Positions 47,120-58,845 of a stretch of 64,000 nt of DNA are shown one piece after another. The notes under the pieces are model-generated. The model made no database searches. It was not told where the DNA came from and saw nothing but the letters and a program-made list of their open reading frames with translations. Position 1 is the first letter of the stretch, and each line of letters starts with the position of its first letter. This DNA is from Rutstroemia sp. NJR-2017a BVV2 (taxonomy: Eukaryota > Ascomycota > Leotiomycetes > Helotiales > Rutstroemiaceae). Position numbers and translations under genes: made by a program. Location of the stretch: positions 186,001 through 250,000 of the forward strand of contig NJPS01000037.1 of assembly GCA_002946415.1 (NCBI GenBank), read 5' to 3'.

Positions 47120-48566
47120 TTTGTGCTGTGCTCTTTTGAAATCAGTTTTGAATGCGGTTGTTTTGATGTAGATAAAGTCGGAGTTGGAGTTGGAAGGGTA
47201 TGAGATTTGAACAAGTACACAGTCTCTTTATACTTATTTCGTTTTGACTCTGAATAGATTGATCGTTGTTACATCGTCTATTCTGAGCATTACGATCGTT
47301 GTTTCGTCGGTTAATCTGTATATGCAAATATCGGATACAGAAGGACTTCACTGCATATGGGAATGACCTTGCTTCGTAATACTACGACATTCACCGATTT
47401 ACAGCAGCGCTTTAATTATCTTCTCTATGCTCAATATAGATGGTCATCTATCTTTCTCAGTAGAGTATATAGATGCTCAAGATCCCACTTGTTTAGGAGA
47501 AATCAAGCCAGTTTACACTTCTCAATATATCACAGCTAAATCCGTGTCGGTAGATGAGCCCCTAAGTTGCCGAAGACTTACAATAATCCAGTGAGTAATT
47601 CAAGGAGGAGATTTAATTCGAATCATTCATCTTTTCTGTTCAGCAAATGCCTGTCCATGCCAAATAGGATCGAGAGTGCAGAAACTGCTGATACGGTAGC
47701 AACACGATATTTCCAGGAAGTTTTCGAAATTAACTAGCACGCCAGTGAGTAGATTGACTGCACTCATGGCGGTACTAGAAGAAGCCTGTACCAAATCTCA
47801 CCAAGCCGCAGGGTTGGCAGCAGGTACAGAAGTCCATATCTGACTTACTATACAATTTACTACACTAAGTACGGTAGTACCCTGCCGGATAGCTATTTCA
47901 ACTAGCCAGTTGAGGCTCATATTTGCACAGGTAATCATACAAATTTTTCATATTTCGAATCGAACAACCCTTTTAATCACTAACATGTTTAAAACTAACT
48001 GCTCTTAGAAGTTGGAAGTGTCAGAATCACAGATACACTTTCAAGATGCTAAACACACATTATATCTCAAAGTTGATACACTCGAACGTCAAAAAGGTCC
48101 GTTGCAACGTCCAGATATGGATAAATTATAAATGTGACTCCGCCTCCAAGAACAATTGAGATTAAGCGATTATTGTCTCACGCGATCTGTTACGGCCTCG
48201 TCTGGCATGTCGCGCGGTACTTTCAGCGTTGTATGCAGTGTATGAACTAGTATTTCAGCAATTTGCATTTATGGCACTTCACGCGCATCTCTATCTAACG
48301 AGAACTCTATTATTAGGCACCGGTTACACTTCTCCAGTCTCCAACCTAGTGATATTCTTATGATTCCAAGTCCCTTTCAGCCAACCCTAAGAATAGACCA
48401 TTCCTCGGACCTCGATATCTTGACTCGTCTCTCCTCGTTGTGCTTCGATCCAAGAGAAACATCATTATGAGTAGATTTCACTCGCATCTCGTCTCGTTGC
48501 AAGACACCCTGTGTTCTTTTCAGTGTGATCGATCATCCTTGGTATTGCTCTCGCCAACAGCCGCCT
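47120..48566. other. Intergenic region
   Basis: 1.4 kb, AT-rich, no credible ORF. A small TACT/AGTA-rich stretch lies near 47850-47880. Confidence 0.4.
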
Positions 48567-49422
48567 TTACTTCCTGAAAGCCAAGAACAAATAATCCGTA
48601 CTACCATCCCTATGCTTGAGTTTCGTTTGTTTAATTTGCGCGAACCCAACCTCCAAAGCGACTCTCAATGGTCGAACCTCATATTCGTCCTTCGTGGTGA
48701 CTATAGCCATCCCATCTTGTTTTAGTATTTGCATCATAGACCAGACACGGCCTCGACCTACCTCATCAGGACTCAGTCGTCCTGAGGGAATGAAGCCTGA
48801 GTAGCCGAATGCCGTAACTATGTCGAACTCTTCTTTATTGCCTGTACGTCGCGATACTTTTATATTAGCTCTTAATAATTCGTCTCGCTGATTTTCGAAC
48901 TCTTTTTCTGTTCTACATTGGCCATCCATAACCTGAATGTACTCGGGATTCAGTTTCTTCAGCTTGATAATTGATTTGGTATCCTTGAATACATCTGCGA
49001 AGACCTTTTTCCTTTCTATGTATGTCCTTAGATCGAAAAAATAGATGGGACTTGGGTTCTTTTCCTTTGCCTGTGTCGATAGAGAGCTAGAGAGTTGTGA
49101 ACGAGTGAAAAAGGAATGGGTAGATGAGCCCCGTCGATATGCTCTAGCTTCAGAAGTGTTGGAGTGGGGAGCTAGGGATAAAGATCGATCTGTAGAACTT
49201 GCTATTCTAGACCTAGGTTGACGTTCAGAGTTGCTAATTCCCAGATTCAAAAGCGTCTAGGTTGGACTGAAATCGGAGGCGAGCTTTGCGTGAAGAAAAA
49301 GAACGACGAGAAGAACCACGGGCTAAATCACCTGGCAGATTCCCTTCAGATTCGTTCCTCTGCTGAGGATGACGCTCGTCATTCACTAAAGCATCACCGT
49401 TCAGGACAGAATGCTTCGGCAT
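48567..49422 (-). CDS. Hypothetical protein, alpha/beta type (uncertain 5' exon)
   Basis: The main open frame, 49256-48567 on the minus strand, is about 230 codons. It has a Ser/Arg-rich start, then an ordered domain: YFFDLRTYIERKKVFADVF, FDIVTAFGYSGFIPSGRLSP and GMAIVTTKDEYEVRPLRVAL. Alternating hydrophobic strands suggest a Rossmann-like fold, possibly an SAM-methyltransferase relative; that is only a guess. No ATG opens this frame. A short first exon 49422-49387 (MPKHSVLNGDAL) with a GTGAAT donor and CCTAG acceptor at 49257 would supply one. Alternatively the 5' part has frameshifted. Confidence 0.4.
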
Positions 49423-49670
49423 GTTGGCAAGACAGACAAGTCTAACAATAAACTGTTGGGACGTGAAGAATAGACTCTAGTACAATGGTAGTGAGCTAGC
49501 TGTTGTGGCCAAAACCAATCTTAAACGCGAATCTAATTCCAGAGACTATCTGTATGCAGATGTATGGAAGGACTGTGAAGTAATGAAAAATGGATTTTTG
49601 CAGCCATTTAAAAAAAACAGTCCCAACGTTCCATCTACACGAAGCTAGCTTTCGCATCAGTCTGCAATAA

Positions 49671-50355
49671 TTACACGAGGTTCCAGACACCAGGACCGGG
49701 TGCAGAGTCGTGACCCGTACAAGCGCAACGCATTTTGAGTTGACCGGGAGAAGTCTCCAAACACATCCGACTTAGCCACATAGGAGGGAACAAATTGTAC
49801 CTTTTCCTATGCATACAAAGCCGGTAAATGGTGATTCTCTGGTCTGCAACTGGTCTGCCGCATTCGCGCTTCACGTCCAGCCTCGAGGAGAAGGCAGGCT
49901 GGCTCATCCAAATGGACAACCCGTATGGGCCACTCGTGTAACAGAGGTTTTCACTGGTAGAGTCGTCTAATTCGTAAATATTAGCCAGTTGGCCAGAGTT
50001 GGGTATGGGACAGACCATGGGACAGACCATCTCGCGATGCATTAATCGTGCACCATCGACTGATTGAAAGTATCTAACTGAACTCTGCATCGTCCACCGG
50101 TCCTACGCTTAACAGCCGCCGAATGAGCCCCTGCTGAGTGGTCGTGTCGGGAACATCGAAAGTGCAAATTGGCTGTCGTAACATCATACATGAGAGAGTT
50201 GGAAAGAAGGCTGCAGCTGCGAAAAAGTCTACTACGACTACCTTATTCACAGTCGAATTAACGCAACTTGCAGAATGTGGTGAGTTAGAGACAGGAATAA
50301 CGGCGGTCAGTGCCAAGGCCAAGGCTATACAGTATCTGTTGCTTACTTCAAGCAT
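49671..50355 (-). pseudogene. Small secreted Cys-rich protein gene with apparent frameshift
   Basis: The ATG at 50355 opens a 93-codon frame with a signal peptide (IALALALTAVIPVSNS) and several cysteines. It ends at a TAG near 50074. From about 50090 a second frame continues 139 codons with similar Cys spacing (NLCYTSGPYGLSIW, MRCACTGHDSAPG). No intron of plausible length joins them in frame; the only usable GT/AG pair spans 19 nt. The pieces read as one protein broken by an indel, but no homolog is known to me. It also contains a 12-bp tandem duplication (50005-50030). Confidence 0.4.
50005..50030. repeat. 12-bp tandem duplication inside the Cys-rich ORF
   Basis: ATGGGACAGACC occurs twice head to tail, giving a repeated Met-Val-Cys-Pro on the minus strand. 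Confidence 0.85.
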
Positions 50356-50701
50356 ATCTTTTACCCCTCTTTGGCCAGCCTAGCGCCTACTGTAGCTACT
50401 TAGCTTTTCGCAACAACATGCGCATGCGCCACAACCTGCCGTGAACTGTCATTACAACACAAAAACAATGTGAGAACCGTTAAGCTCCTTCTCAATCTGG
50501 GAGAATTACCGGGAATACCTTCGCCACCTCATTTATTCTTTCGTACCTGACTGCGCACGATACCCTTTCCGGAAGGTCGTACACCACAACGACCACAACG
50601 TCCATTGATAAGGTGTGGGACGTAACTGAGCAGCGGTGCCGTCCTACCTAATTGCAACATGAAGTGGAGTTGCTGCAGGTGGAGGCGGGGGAGAAGCAGC
50701 A

Positions 50702-50707
50702 TATAAA
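50702..50707 (+). promoter_or_regulatory. TATA box of sedolisin gene
   Basis: TATAAA 81 bp before the chosen ATG at 50788. Confidence 0.55.
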
Positions 50708-50787
50708 ATGGAATTCCCTCGGAGTATCGTTGAAGAAGTCAAGCTTTCTTGGTCTTTAATTGTGTGTCCCAGGCTCAATTGGTGATC

Positions 50788-52815
50788 ATGGTTTCTTCGA
50801 TTACCGCAATTGCGGCATTGTTCGCTGCCAGCTTGGTGTCGAGCTCGCCCATCAAAGCTCGTACTCCGTATGCCGTGAAAGAGTCGCACTTTGTGCCTCC
50901 TCAATGGTCTCGTGTCGGGCCAGCGCATGAGGGCTCAGTGATCAATCTGCAGATTGGACTGAAGCAAAGTCAATTCGGAGAGTTGGAAAGACATCTTTAT
51001 GAAGGTACGCACTATTGGGAATTCTTATGTGATTGCGGGGTATCGAGAGGATGCCAAGCTGCTCCCGCTCCCTCGATCAATTCAGCAGGACTAACGCGAC
51101 CGATTAGTATCCGACCCTTCTCATGACCGATACGGCCAACATTTGAGTCAGGACGAGGTCAATGATTTGATCAAGCCTGCAGATGAAACCATTCAGTTGG
51201 TTCACGAATGGCTCGAAGACAACGATGTGGAAGTTGGATCGCTTTCATACACCCCGGCAAAGGATTGGATTCAACTCACTTTGCCGATCAGTGAGGTGGA
51301 ACGTCTTTTGGATACGGAATATTCGATCTATGGTCACAAAGATGGAGAATATGTTGTTCGCACCCCCCAATGGTCTCTCCCGGTTCATCTACATGAGCAT
51401 ATTGAGACTATTCAACCCACCACATCATTCTTCCGACCTCGCCCACAAGCAAAAGCAATGAAGAAGGTAGAAGAAGTAGCTCAGTATCAAGCTCTCCCCC
51501 CAGCTGCATACACACCCCCCACAGTTGGTCAAACCGCTGCCGACGTGTGCAACGTCTCAGCCGTCACTCCCGACTGTCTCCGTACCCTCTACGGCACCAT
51601 AAACTACAAGGTGCAATCGGCCTCGAAAAACAAGGTTGCCCTCACCGACTACCTTGGCGAATCCAACAACCGCTCCGACACCAAGCTCTTCCTCGAGCAC
51701 TACCGCCCCGAAGCTGCCTCCGCAGCCTACACCTTCGACGTGCAAATCATCAACGGCGGCAACAACGATCAAACGCAAGAAAACGCCACTGAGCTCGCAG
51801 CAGGCAAAGACCTAGAAGGCAACCTCGACTCCGAAACCATCCTCGGCATCGCCTACCCCACCCCCATGATCGCCTACACCACAGGCGGCAGTCCCCCCTT
51901 CATCCCCGACCTGCAAACCCCCACCGACACCAACGAACCCTACCTTATCTGGCTGCAATACATGCTCGCACAATCCGACAGCGCGCTCCCCTCCGTCGTC
52001 AGCAACTCCTACCAAGACACCGAGCAAACCGTCCCCTACTCATACGCTCTCCGCGTATGCCAAGGTTTCGCGCAGCTCGGCGCCCGCGGCGTCTCCGTGC
52101 TCTTCGGCTCCGGCGATAGCGGCGTCGGCGCAGACGGAACCTGCGTCTCGAACGACGGGACCAATTCCACCACCTTCCTCGCCATGTTCCCCTCCACCTG
52201 CCCCTACGTGACCTCCGTCGGCGGCACCAAATTCATCAACCCCGAAGTAGTCGCCACCGACGCCCGCAACGGGTACGTCTCCGGCGGCGGTTTCTCGCGC
52301 TATTTCCCACGCCCTTCATACCAAGACTCTGCCGTGAAGCCGTACTTGAAGTCGCTCCCTAGAAATATCTCATCACTTTACAATGCCACCGGTCGCGGCT
52401 TCCCCGACATCGCGGCCCAGGGATACCACTACGTTACTGTGTGGAACGGCACTATCGTCTCGCTGGACGGTACATCTGCTGCGACGCCGACGGCATCCGC
52501 GATCCTGGCGCTTGTCAACGACGCGTTGATCGCAGCCGGAAAACCCGTTTTGGGCTTCTTGAATCCCTGGCTGTATAAGAATGGCTATAAGGCGTTCACA
52601 GATGTGACGAGTGGGAGTGCGAGTGGATGTGGAACGAATGGGTTCCCGGCTGTAAAGGGCTGGGATGCTGCGACGGGCTTTGGGACACCGGTTAGTTTTC
52701 CTTCTTTTTTCCCCTTGTGTTTTGGTTTCGTGTCGGAGGCAGTAACTAACGTAACTCAATGTAGTATTTCCCCGCTATCAAAGACTCGGTTTTGAAATCA
52801 AAGGGCCATTATTGA
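50788..52815 (+). CDS. Secreted sedolisin-family (S53) serine-carboxyl peptidase
   Basis: Acid protease (tripeptidyl-peptidase or endopeptidase type) acting outside the cell. Start at 50788 (MVSSITAIAALFAASLVSSSP signal); an in-frame upstream ATG at 50749 spoils it. Exons 50788-51004, 51108-52690 and 52765-52815 with introns 51005-51107 and 52691-52764 give about 616 aa. The prodomain includes DRYGQHLSQDEVNDLIKP. The catalytic Glu and Asp are in EGNLDSE (E-x3-D) and the Ser in DGTSAATPTAS. GSGDSGVG, FPSTCPYVTSVGGT and a Ca-site region near GWDAATGFGTP are family marks. The last exon is only 17 codons (YFPAIKD to KGHY) and is needed to finish the calcium-binding end. Confidence 0.92.
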
Positions 52816-53425
52816 CGCCAGCGTCCATTCTCGTTGATGACTGGAGGCGTAGTGGGTATTACTTGGATATATCTACTATGTCTAAGCATTTGATCTAGTA
52901 AAATCGTATAATGAAAAAAAAAATTGAGTCTTCAAAGTGTATTCTGCATGCATGTGTGTCCGATGATCAATGAAGTCAACGGTTGAAGCAGTAGAGCTCG
53001 TAGGGACATTGTGTCATGAGAGGGCTCACATCTTGTGCAATATGCATTTTATTCTGGGGGGAGGCTGCATTCCCAGAGAGATCAACGTGTAGTATGGCAC
53101 AAAAAACATCCAGAATATCCTCATTCCCTAATACCAATAGTTTATCAATTTCCCTCTTCCAGCACAAGATAGAATACTCCCCCTCCCTATCATAACCCCA
53201 AACCAAAAACGCTCAAACATGGCAAAAGAATGAAGAGAGAACCCCCTGAGATGTGTATTATATGACCCAATGCTCAGCTCCCAATTGTAGGATTAAAAAA
53301 AACAAATATGCAATCCACGCTCGCTCATGGTATATCTTATCGAAATCCCTCCATCGTCAAAATCGTCATCGGTATCGTCCAAATTGTCTCATCTCCAAAG
53401 CACATCACCAGGGCTGCTTCACCTT
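52816..53425. other. Convergent intergenic spacer
   Basis: About 600 bp between the sedolisin gene and the membrane-protein gene on the other strand; AAAAAAAAA run near 52915. Confidence 0.4.
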
Positions 53426-54688
53426 CTATGCAACAATACTTCTTGCAACCTTCCCACCCCATTTAAACTTCTTTAACCCACCACTCCCACTCCTCACCAC
53501 CTCCCTCCCACACCCCGCATCCGCCATCGTCCCATTCCATCCCCCCAACGCCTCCTGTCTTCCCACCTCCCTTCCAATCACATACCCCGCGCCAAACCCC
53601 ACAACCGACACCAAAACCACCACCCCCGCACTCATCACCCATGTCAGCAACGTCGGCGAAATGAATGCTTCCTCGACCATCTCCCCTTTCTTCTTCTTCA
53701 TCGCACGGTTCGATTTCGTCTGCAGCGCTTTCCGCTTCCCGGCATCTTCTTTGGCTTCGCGGGAAGAGATGGATGGGGAGCTGCGTGTGCGGGTTGGGGA
53801 GAGCGGGCGAGAGTGGTTCGCGACGGGGCTGGGGGATACGCCGAGGATTTCGGATTCCGGCACGATGCGGAGTCCCATGGGTTCGTTGCTCATGTTGTTG
53901 GAGGACGGGTGTTTGGGTAGACCGCGAGCGGCGGCGGCGCAGGAGAGGAGAGTGGTGAGACTGGCGCGGAGTGCGGCATCGTGATCGACGTGGCGGGAAT
54001 GAGTATTGTAGGATGGTTCTCGAGTAGGTGCGCGGCTTGGGTAGGACGACGGTCGGGCTGGGGTGTGGTGTTGGTTATGTCGTGGGAAGTAGGAGCCGGG
54101 TACGGAGCTGCGATAAGCTTGGGATACTGGCGGATGAGAAAATGCATTGGGTTGTGGTGTGAATGGTTCATCTGGTCGCCTTCCCAATGCGGTTCCGTTC
54201 TCATCGTCATCATCTTCCTCCGATTCTGCATCGTATATTTCTTGTGCGGATACTCTAACGGGTGGAGAGATGTGCTCGGTCGAAATCGCTAATACTGGAT
54301 CTTCTTCGCTTTCGCTTTCCTCGTATTCTTCTTGGCTGCTTGTACTTCTCTGCCTGTTTCCCAACGTTGTCTGCGATGGCCCGGCGGCTCTTCTGCGTCG
54401 TCGTGGATTAGGTACTTGTGATACGCGTAACCCGGTTGTTACGATTTCTTCACCGATGGAGGAGAGCGATGATGAAGATGGTTCGGAAGATATCTCGACC
54501 CAGGATTCTGCTAGATGGAAGTTAGAATCATTCCTGGGTTCATGGTTTGGGATAGCTAAAATACCTTCCTGGCGTAATCTATCTGGGAGAGCATTCGATC
54601 TCTCCATAGCTGCGACGTTCCTCCTATTTTGTCTACTGTGAGCAGCGTTGTTGAATTGCTGTCGAGCCGATTGTTGTGAAGTTGGCAT
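53426..54688 (-). CDS. Disordered protein with near-C-terminal membrane anchor and candidate Atg8-interacting motif
   Basis: 420 aa, single exon, ATG at 54688. The N-terminal 330 residues are polar and disordered, with an acidic Glu/Ser block (EEYEESESEEDP). One predicted membrane helix (TWVMSAGVVVLVSVVGFGAGYVIG) lies about 70 residues before the end, and the tail is basic and Gly-rich. There is no signal peptide. Residues 62-67, SWVEIS, fit the Atg8-interaction pattern W-x-x-I with a preceding Glu. A conserved-looking helix RASLTTLLSCAAAARGLPK precedes the anchor. A long Pro/Ser middle could be a linker. An organelle-anchored receptor is an inference; I recognise no named family. Confidence 0.65.
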   Translation of the reverse strand: MPTSQQSARQQFNNAAHSRQNRRNVAAMERSNALPDRLRQEGILAIPNHEPRNDSNFHLAESWVEISSEPSSSSLSSIGEEIVTTGLRVSQVPNPRRRRRAAGPSQTTLGNRQRSTSSQEEYEESESEEDPVLAISTEHISPPVRVSAQEIYDAESEEDDDDENGTALGRRPDEPFTPQPNAFSHPPVSQAYRSSVPGSYFPRHNQHHTPARPSSYPSRAPTREPSYNTHSRHVDHDAALRASLTTLLSCAAAARGLPKHPSSNNMSNEPMGLRIVPESEILGVSPSPVANHSRPLSPTRTRSSPSISSREAKEDAGKRKALQTKSNRAMKKKKGEMVEEAFISPTLLTWVMSAGVVVLVSVVGFGAGYVIGREVGRQEALGGWNGTMADAGCGREVVRSGSGGLKKFKWGGKVARSIVA

Positions 54689-56764
54689 GATGGTGATGAT
54701 GATGGTATTGACGCTTGATCGCGGGGTTCATTGATAAGCAAAGCAGGTGCTCAGATGTTTCTCTCTAATAACTAGGATGTTTCAAGTTATTTTATTAAAG
54801 TAGATTAGAGAGACAAGTGATGTCGAATCTGGTATATGTTTCGTTTTCGCAAGGACGATTGATTGATGACGGGGGAGGATGACTGCGATAAGGAGGTTGG
54901 GTGAATCTGACGCTTTGTCGTCTTTGTTCAACTTGTTGAACTTGTTCCTTTTCCTTTGGCTACCAGGTCCGAGGTTTCTCTGGAGGATATGAGAATATGG
55001 GGACGTGAATGGCGAGATGAAGAGCGGCTAAAGTGAGCGGTGGATCGAACGGTTGATTGCTTTCCCCGTCGTAGAGTAAACTACTGTATAGGGTTACCGG
55101 ATACTGGATTCCATCGCATGCATGCACGTAGATACTGCAAGAAAGTGGAGTTTGAACGAGTATCGGCAGTATTTATTGGTATAATCTGGGGCTTGATGAG
55201 GTCGTGGAGAATGTCGTGAGTCGTGAGTCGTGGGTTCTTGGCGTAGTGAGGTAAGATGTCGCAGTTGGAGGAAGTATAACCTCTGTGGAAACTTGGAATA
55301 TTCGAAAAGTGATTTGGAATGAAGGAGAGGAGGTGGTCAGATGCGACTTTGTTGTATGGTTGGTGGTCTGGCTGATTGATAGCTGATTGATGGCTATTGT
55401 AGTATTGATACAACTGTCTCTAATCCTGACAAGGTTGCAACGCAGTGTGGCTTTGCTCAAGTCGTATAGATCATCACTGCTGTTCCAAGGTTGTGAATGG
55501 CCAATGTTACGCAACAGTGTTGGTTGCTGATAACTTAAGTCAAGTGGTCGCGCTATTCTTCCATCGAGGCGTCTCCTCAATGTCTCCTTCCAATATATTT
55601 TATCCCTTTTCCCATTGTCTATCGTTCTCGGCTACTATATAAACCCTCTGACAATCCGGTACAGGAATCGATATGAATTTATGAATGTTGCTCTTGCTCT
55701 TGCTCTTGCTCTTGCTCTTGCTCTTCTTGCTTACGGCGGCATTTAAGTGGCAGGGCAATGGGTGACGGGGAAATGTCATGTGCGATAAGCCGCCGGTGAG
55801 GTTCTTATCTGTCCGAACCGAAAGCCTAGCCACTGGGCGCGTCTAAAGCTCCTTACATCAACATGCGACGTCCGACGTCCAACATCCAACATGATATACA
55901 TTCAATCGACAATATACGCTCAGTCTAATAAATTCATCAAGCCTGCCAAGAACTAACACCCTACTCGTACCAAACTACTATTGACATCAGATCTTCGACG
56001 ACACGAAGCATGGTGATACAAGGCTGATCGAAGACATTTCCTCGGTCGATGTCGTCGACGTCGTTCTCTGGCGACTAGTTTTGGTGTCTGGTGCTTGGTG
56101 CTGGGTGCTTGATGTAAAACAAGTGTTCAGCCGCCTTTCTTCCATCAGGTGATGGAACGGTTCAGTCACAACAGGCACGTGGACACCCGGGTGCCTACTG
56201 ACTGTGACTTCCGTCGTCAGTCATTCGACCCCGCCTAGTGAGACAGACAACCTTCAGCTTGAGTCTTTCGGCCGCTCCGATCACCAAGAAAACTTTTCGT
56301 ACCTTTTTCTCTCTTCCCAAAATTTAAGGCAGGGCCAGAGCAAAATTCTGTGCGAGAGATTACCAACATTCGAGGCTGAACGCCTGGTCTCCTCAGTTGA
56401 GGCCATTTGGGCGAACATTGCGGTCGTACAAGGAAAAGTTTTCCTCAAATTCTACTTCTTCGATGTTGACCTTGGGGCCATGCCTTATTATTCACCACTT
56501 CCATTGTGTCATTGCCGAGCCCGCCATTCATGTTCACCTTCCATGTTATGATGAGGCCTCATAACACAATATCGTCTAGGACTGCGTATCTAAGTGACCA
56601 TTACGATGGACAAGTTATAGCTGCTTGTCGTGTATTTCTTATACTTAAACCCCGTGTGTCGCAGAGCTTCTCTTGATAATCAATTAGTCAATCATCTTCC
56701 TCACTCTTTCAAGTGTCATCATCTCTAAATTTCCAACACATCGACAATCTCTTGATATTTTATC
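54689..56764. other. Long intergenic region
   Basis: 2.1 kb. Holds a TTGCTC hexanucleotide microsatellite and CT-rich stretches. ORFs on both strands (up to 135 codons) lack family signals. Confidence 0.4.
55688..55723. repeat. Hexanucleotide microsatellite (TTGCTC) x6
   Basis: Six exact copies in tandem, followed by an imperfect unit. Confidence 0.9.
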
Positions 56765-58845
56765 ATGTCAACTCAAGTTACTCGTGGACGGTCTCCTTCC
56801 CCTCGCTCAAATCCAGGTAAACGGCCTCAATCCAATTCCTCCCAATCTAGCCGACGTGGAGATAGTCAGGATTGGAGACCGTCAGGTAGTAATCTTGACC
56901 ACGACAACCCCAGGGTACAATATAACTATGCAGCTGCGAATTACATGAGAGAAATTTTGGATTCTGAGTCGGGCCGGACCCGCATAAAAACCTACCCCAT
57001 AAATTATTTTGCGCTGAACGTTATATGCGGCTTGCCATTCAAGGAGCATCATCCAGTAGTAGAGCTTGTGGCCCATAACGATGACCTTCCCGAGATCAAA
57101 AGACTATTAGAGAGGGCAAAAAAGTATGAGAAACAGTATGATTTGTTCTGGTCTGTTCTATAAATATAATCAGCTAACGCATTTAGTCTTGATGAAATTG
57201 AAATTATTACTACCAATAAGAAGGACGTGGAGAAAAATCGCGCGACCAAAAAGGAGGCGGTCTCATTGAAGGTGCTAACCGGACCGAAGCTTGGAGGATT
57301 TAATCGTAAAGCAAAGATAGACGTTCTAATTCACCCTGCCAGTAAGCTTATACATCTTGAGGTCTTGGGACTTCCCCAAGTAAACGTCCCTAACTTATGT
57401 AAATAGTAAGTTTCAGTGCCAGCAGCGCCTTCAACCCGGCGAATGCAGAACATAGCTACCTAGAGGTCGTCACAGCTAGCAAAGATCACTATGACTTTGT
57501 GGAAACCTTAGGTCTAACTCACAGCATCGGACTGCTTGCAAAGCAGTATCGACCGAGTAATACAACCCCGCTGCAGACTTTGCGCGATGTCTTATATTAC
57601 ATGATGGATGAGGAAGTGCTAATGCGACGCTCGGTGGCTTACACGCACGAGGAGCTATTGGAAAAAACCACTTCGTCGGAATTACTACACCTAAAGCAGA
57701 TTGTGCAAAAGGAAATTCGTAACCTCCCAAATATAATATATCAGAGAAGCAACCACTTGTGTCATTTCGGGGAAGGCCTCAAGGAAGTCATAAAATATTT
57801 CTTCGAAAAGCTATCCAAGTACTACAAACACAATGTAGTTAAAGCCCCTAACTACATCCACGCTCAGCAGTTCCACGACCACGCAAAGGCCAAAGTTGAT
57901 TTTTTCATCCAGAAGTATGCCGAAAACACTGATAACATAGGCGATTTGATGCCCAAGTGGACTTCTTCATTGTCCACTTATGATCTCGCGCACCTCCTGA
58001 TTCAGATGTGCAACTATGAAATAAAGCTGGTGTTGGAGAGCAGCGCAGAACTGCAACGAGTTTCAGCCAAAAGAGTTTCGGCTGCAGAGGAGAAGGAGCA
58101 GCAAGAGAAAATTCGTCGGTGCCATCAACAACTATGCAAACGATGGAAGTCGGTCCTTGAAATCCGAAAATATATCAAGACCTACGTAGATCCGGAATAC
58201 CTCGAGAAACATCCCCCAAATGAGTGGCTCCGGAACTCACAGACATGTGTCACAATAATGATGAGCGACTGGCTTCGTTCGATCCGATCATCGGAATCTG
58301 CACTTGTGGAGTATCGTGGCAAAAAGGTCGAAACGCTTGTAGACAATATGTTGGCAACATACCCATACTTCCGCGATGAACTCTTGAATTACGAAATGCA
58401 CAAGAGCTTGATGACGAAAGACAAGCTCAAGTATAAGCTTGAGCTTGCGCATGATTACTTTATGAATCTTAGTAAACATAATAAAGTAGAACCTGAGCAG
58501 GTGGTGAATTGGACACACCTCTACAACAAGTGGAGAAACGTTATGGAACTTAACGATCCGCAGTGGAAAGACAAAAGAGGACAGTCGGATAGAGGTGGTG
58601 GGCCAGTAGATTTGATGAAGAGCGTCGCAAAGAAGGTGGCGACTAGAGCAACAGAGCATGGGAAGAGGGGAGAGCCAGCAAGTACGGGTCAGGCGCCAAA
58701 GAAAGACAACGGGAAGGGGAAACCAAAAACCGGGGAGAGTGCCAGTACTAGATCCGGGTCGAGAAAAGTGAGAAGTAATTCACCAAGTGCCAAAAAGGGT
58801 GGGAAGAAGTATGGTGGAGGTGAAGGTTCGACTCCCCTTCTCTAA
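56765..58845 (+). CDS. Uncharacterised 654-aa protein with basic low-complexity tail
   Basis: Exons 56765-57135, 57187-57341 and 57407-58845; introns 57136-57186 (a GTATGA donor at 57124 is also in frame) and 57342-57406. The N-terminus is Ser/Arg/Pro-rich. The middle is mainly helical and charged (about residues 175-590), with several Trp/Tyr/Leu motifs (YNYAAANYMREIL, MCNYEIKLVLE, YDLAHLLIQ). The last 90 residues are Lys/Gly/Ser-rich, ending KKGGKKYGGGEG. There is no signal peptide or membrane segment. The splice joins are clean and codons look used, so it is a real gene. I recognise no domain; a nuclear or RNA-associated role would be guesswork from the basic tail. Confidence 0.75.

Noticed and set aside
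54147..54641. 164-codon plus-strand ORF
   Set aside because: Antisense shadow of the membrane-anchored protein gene, reflecting its Ser/Glu-rich codons.
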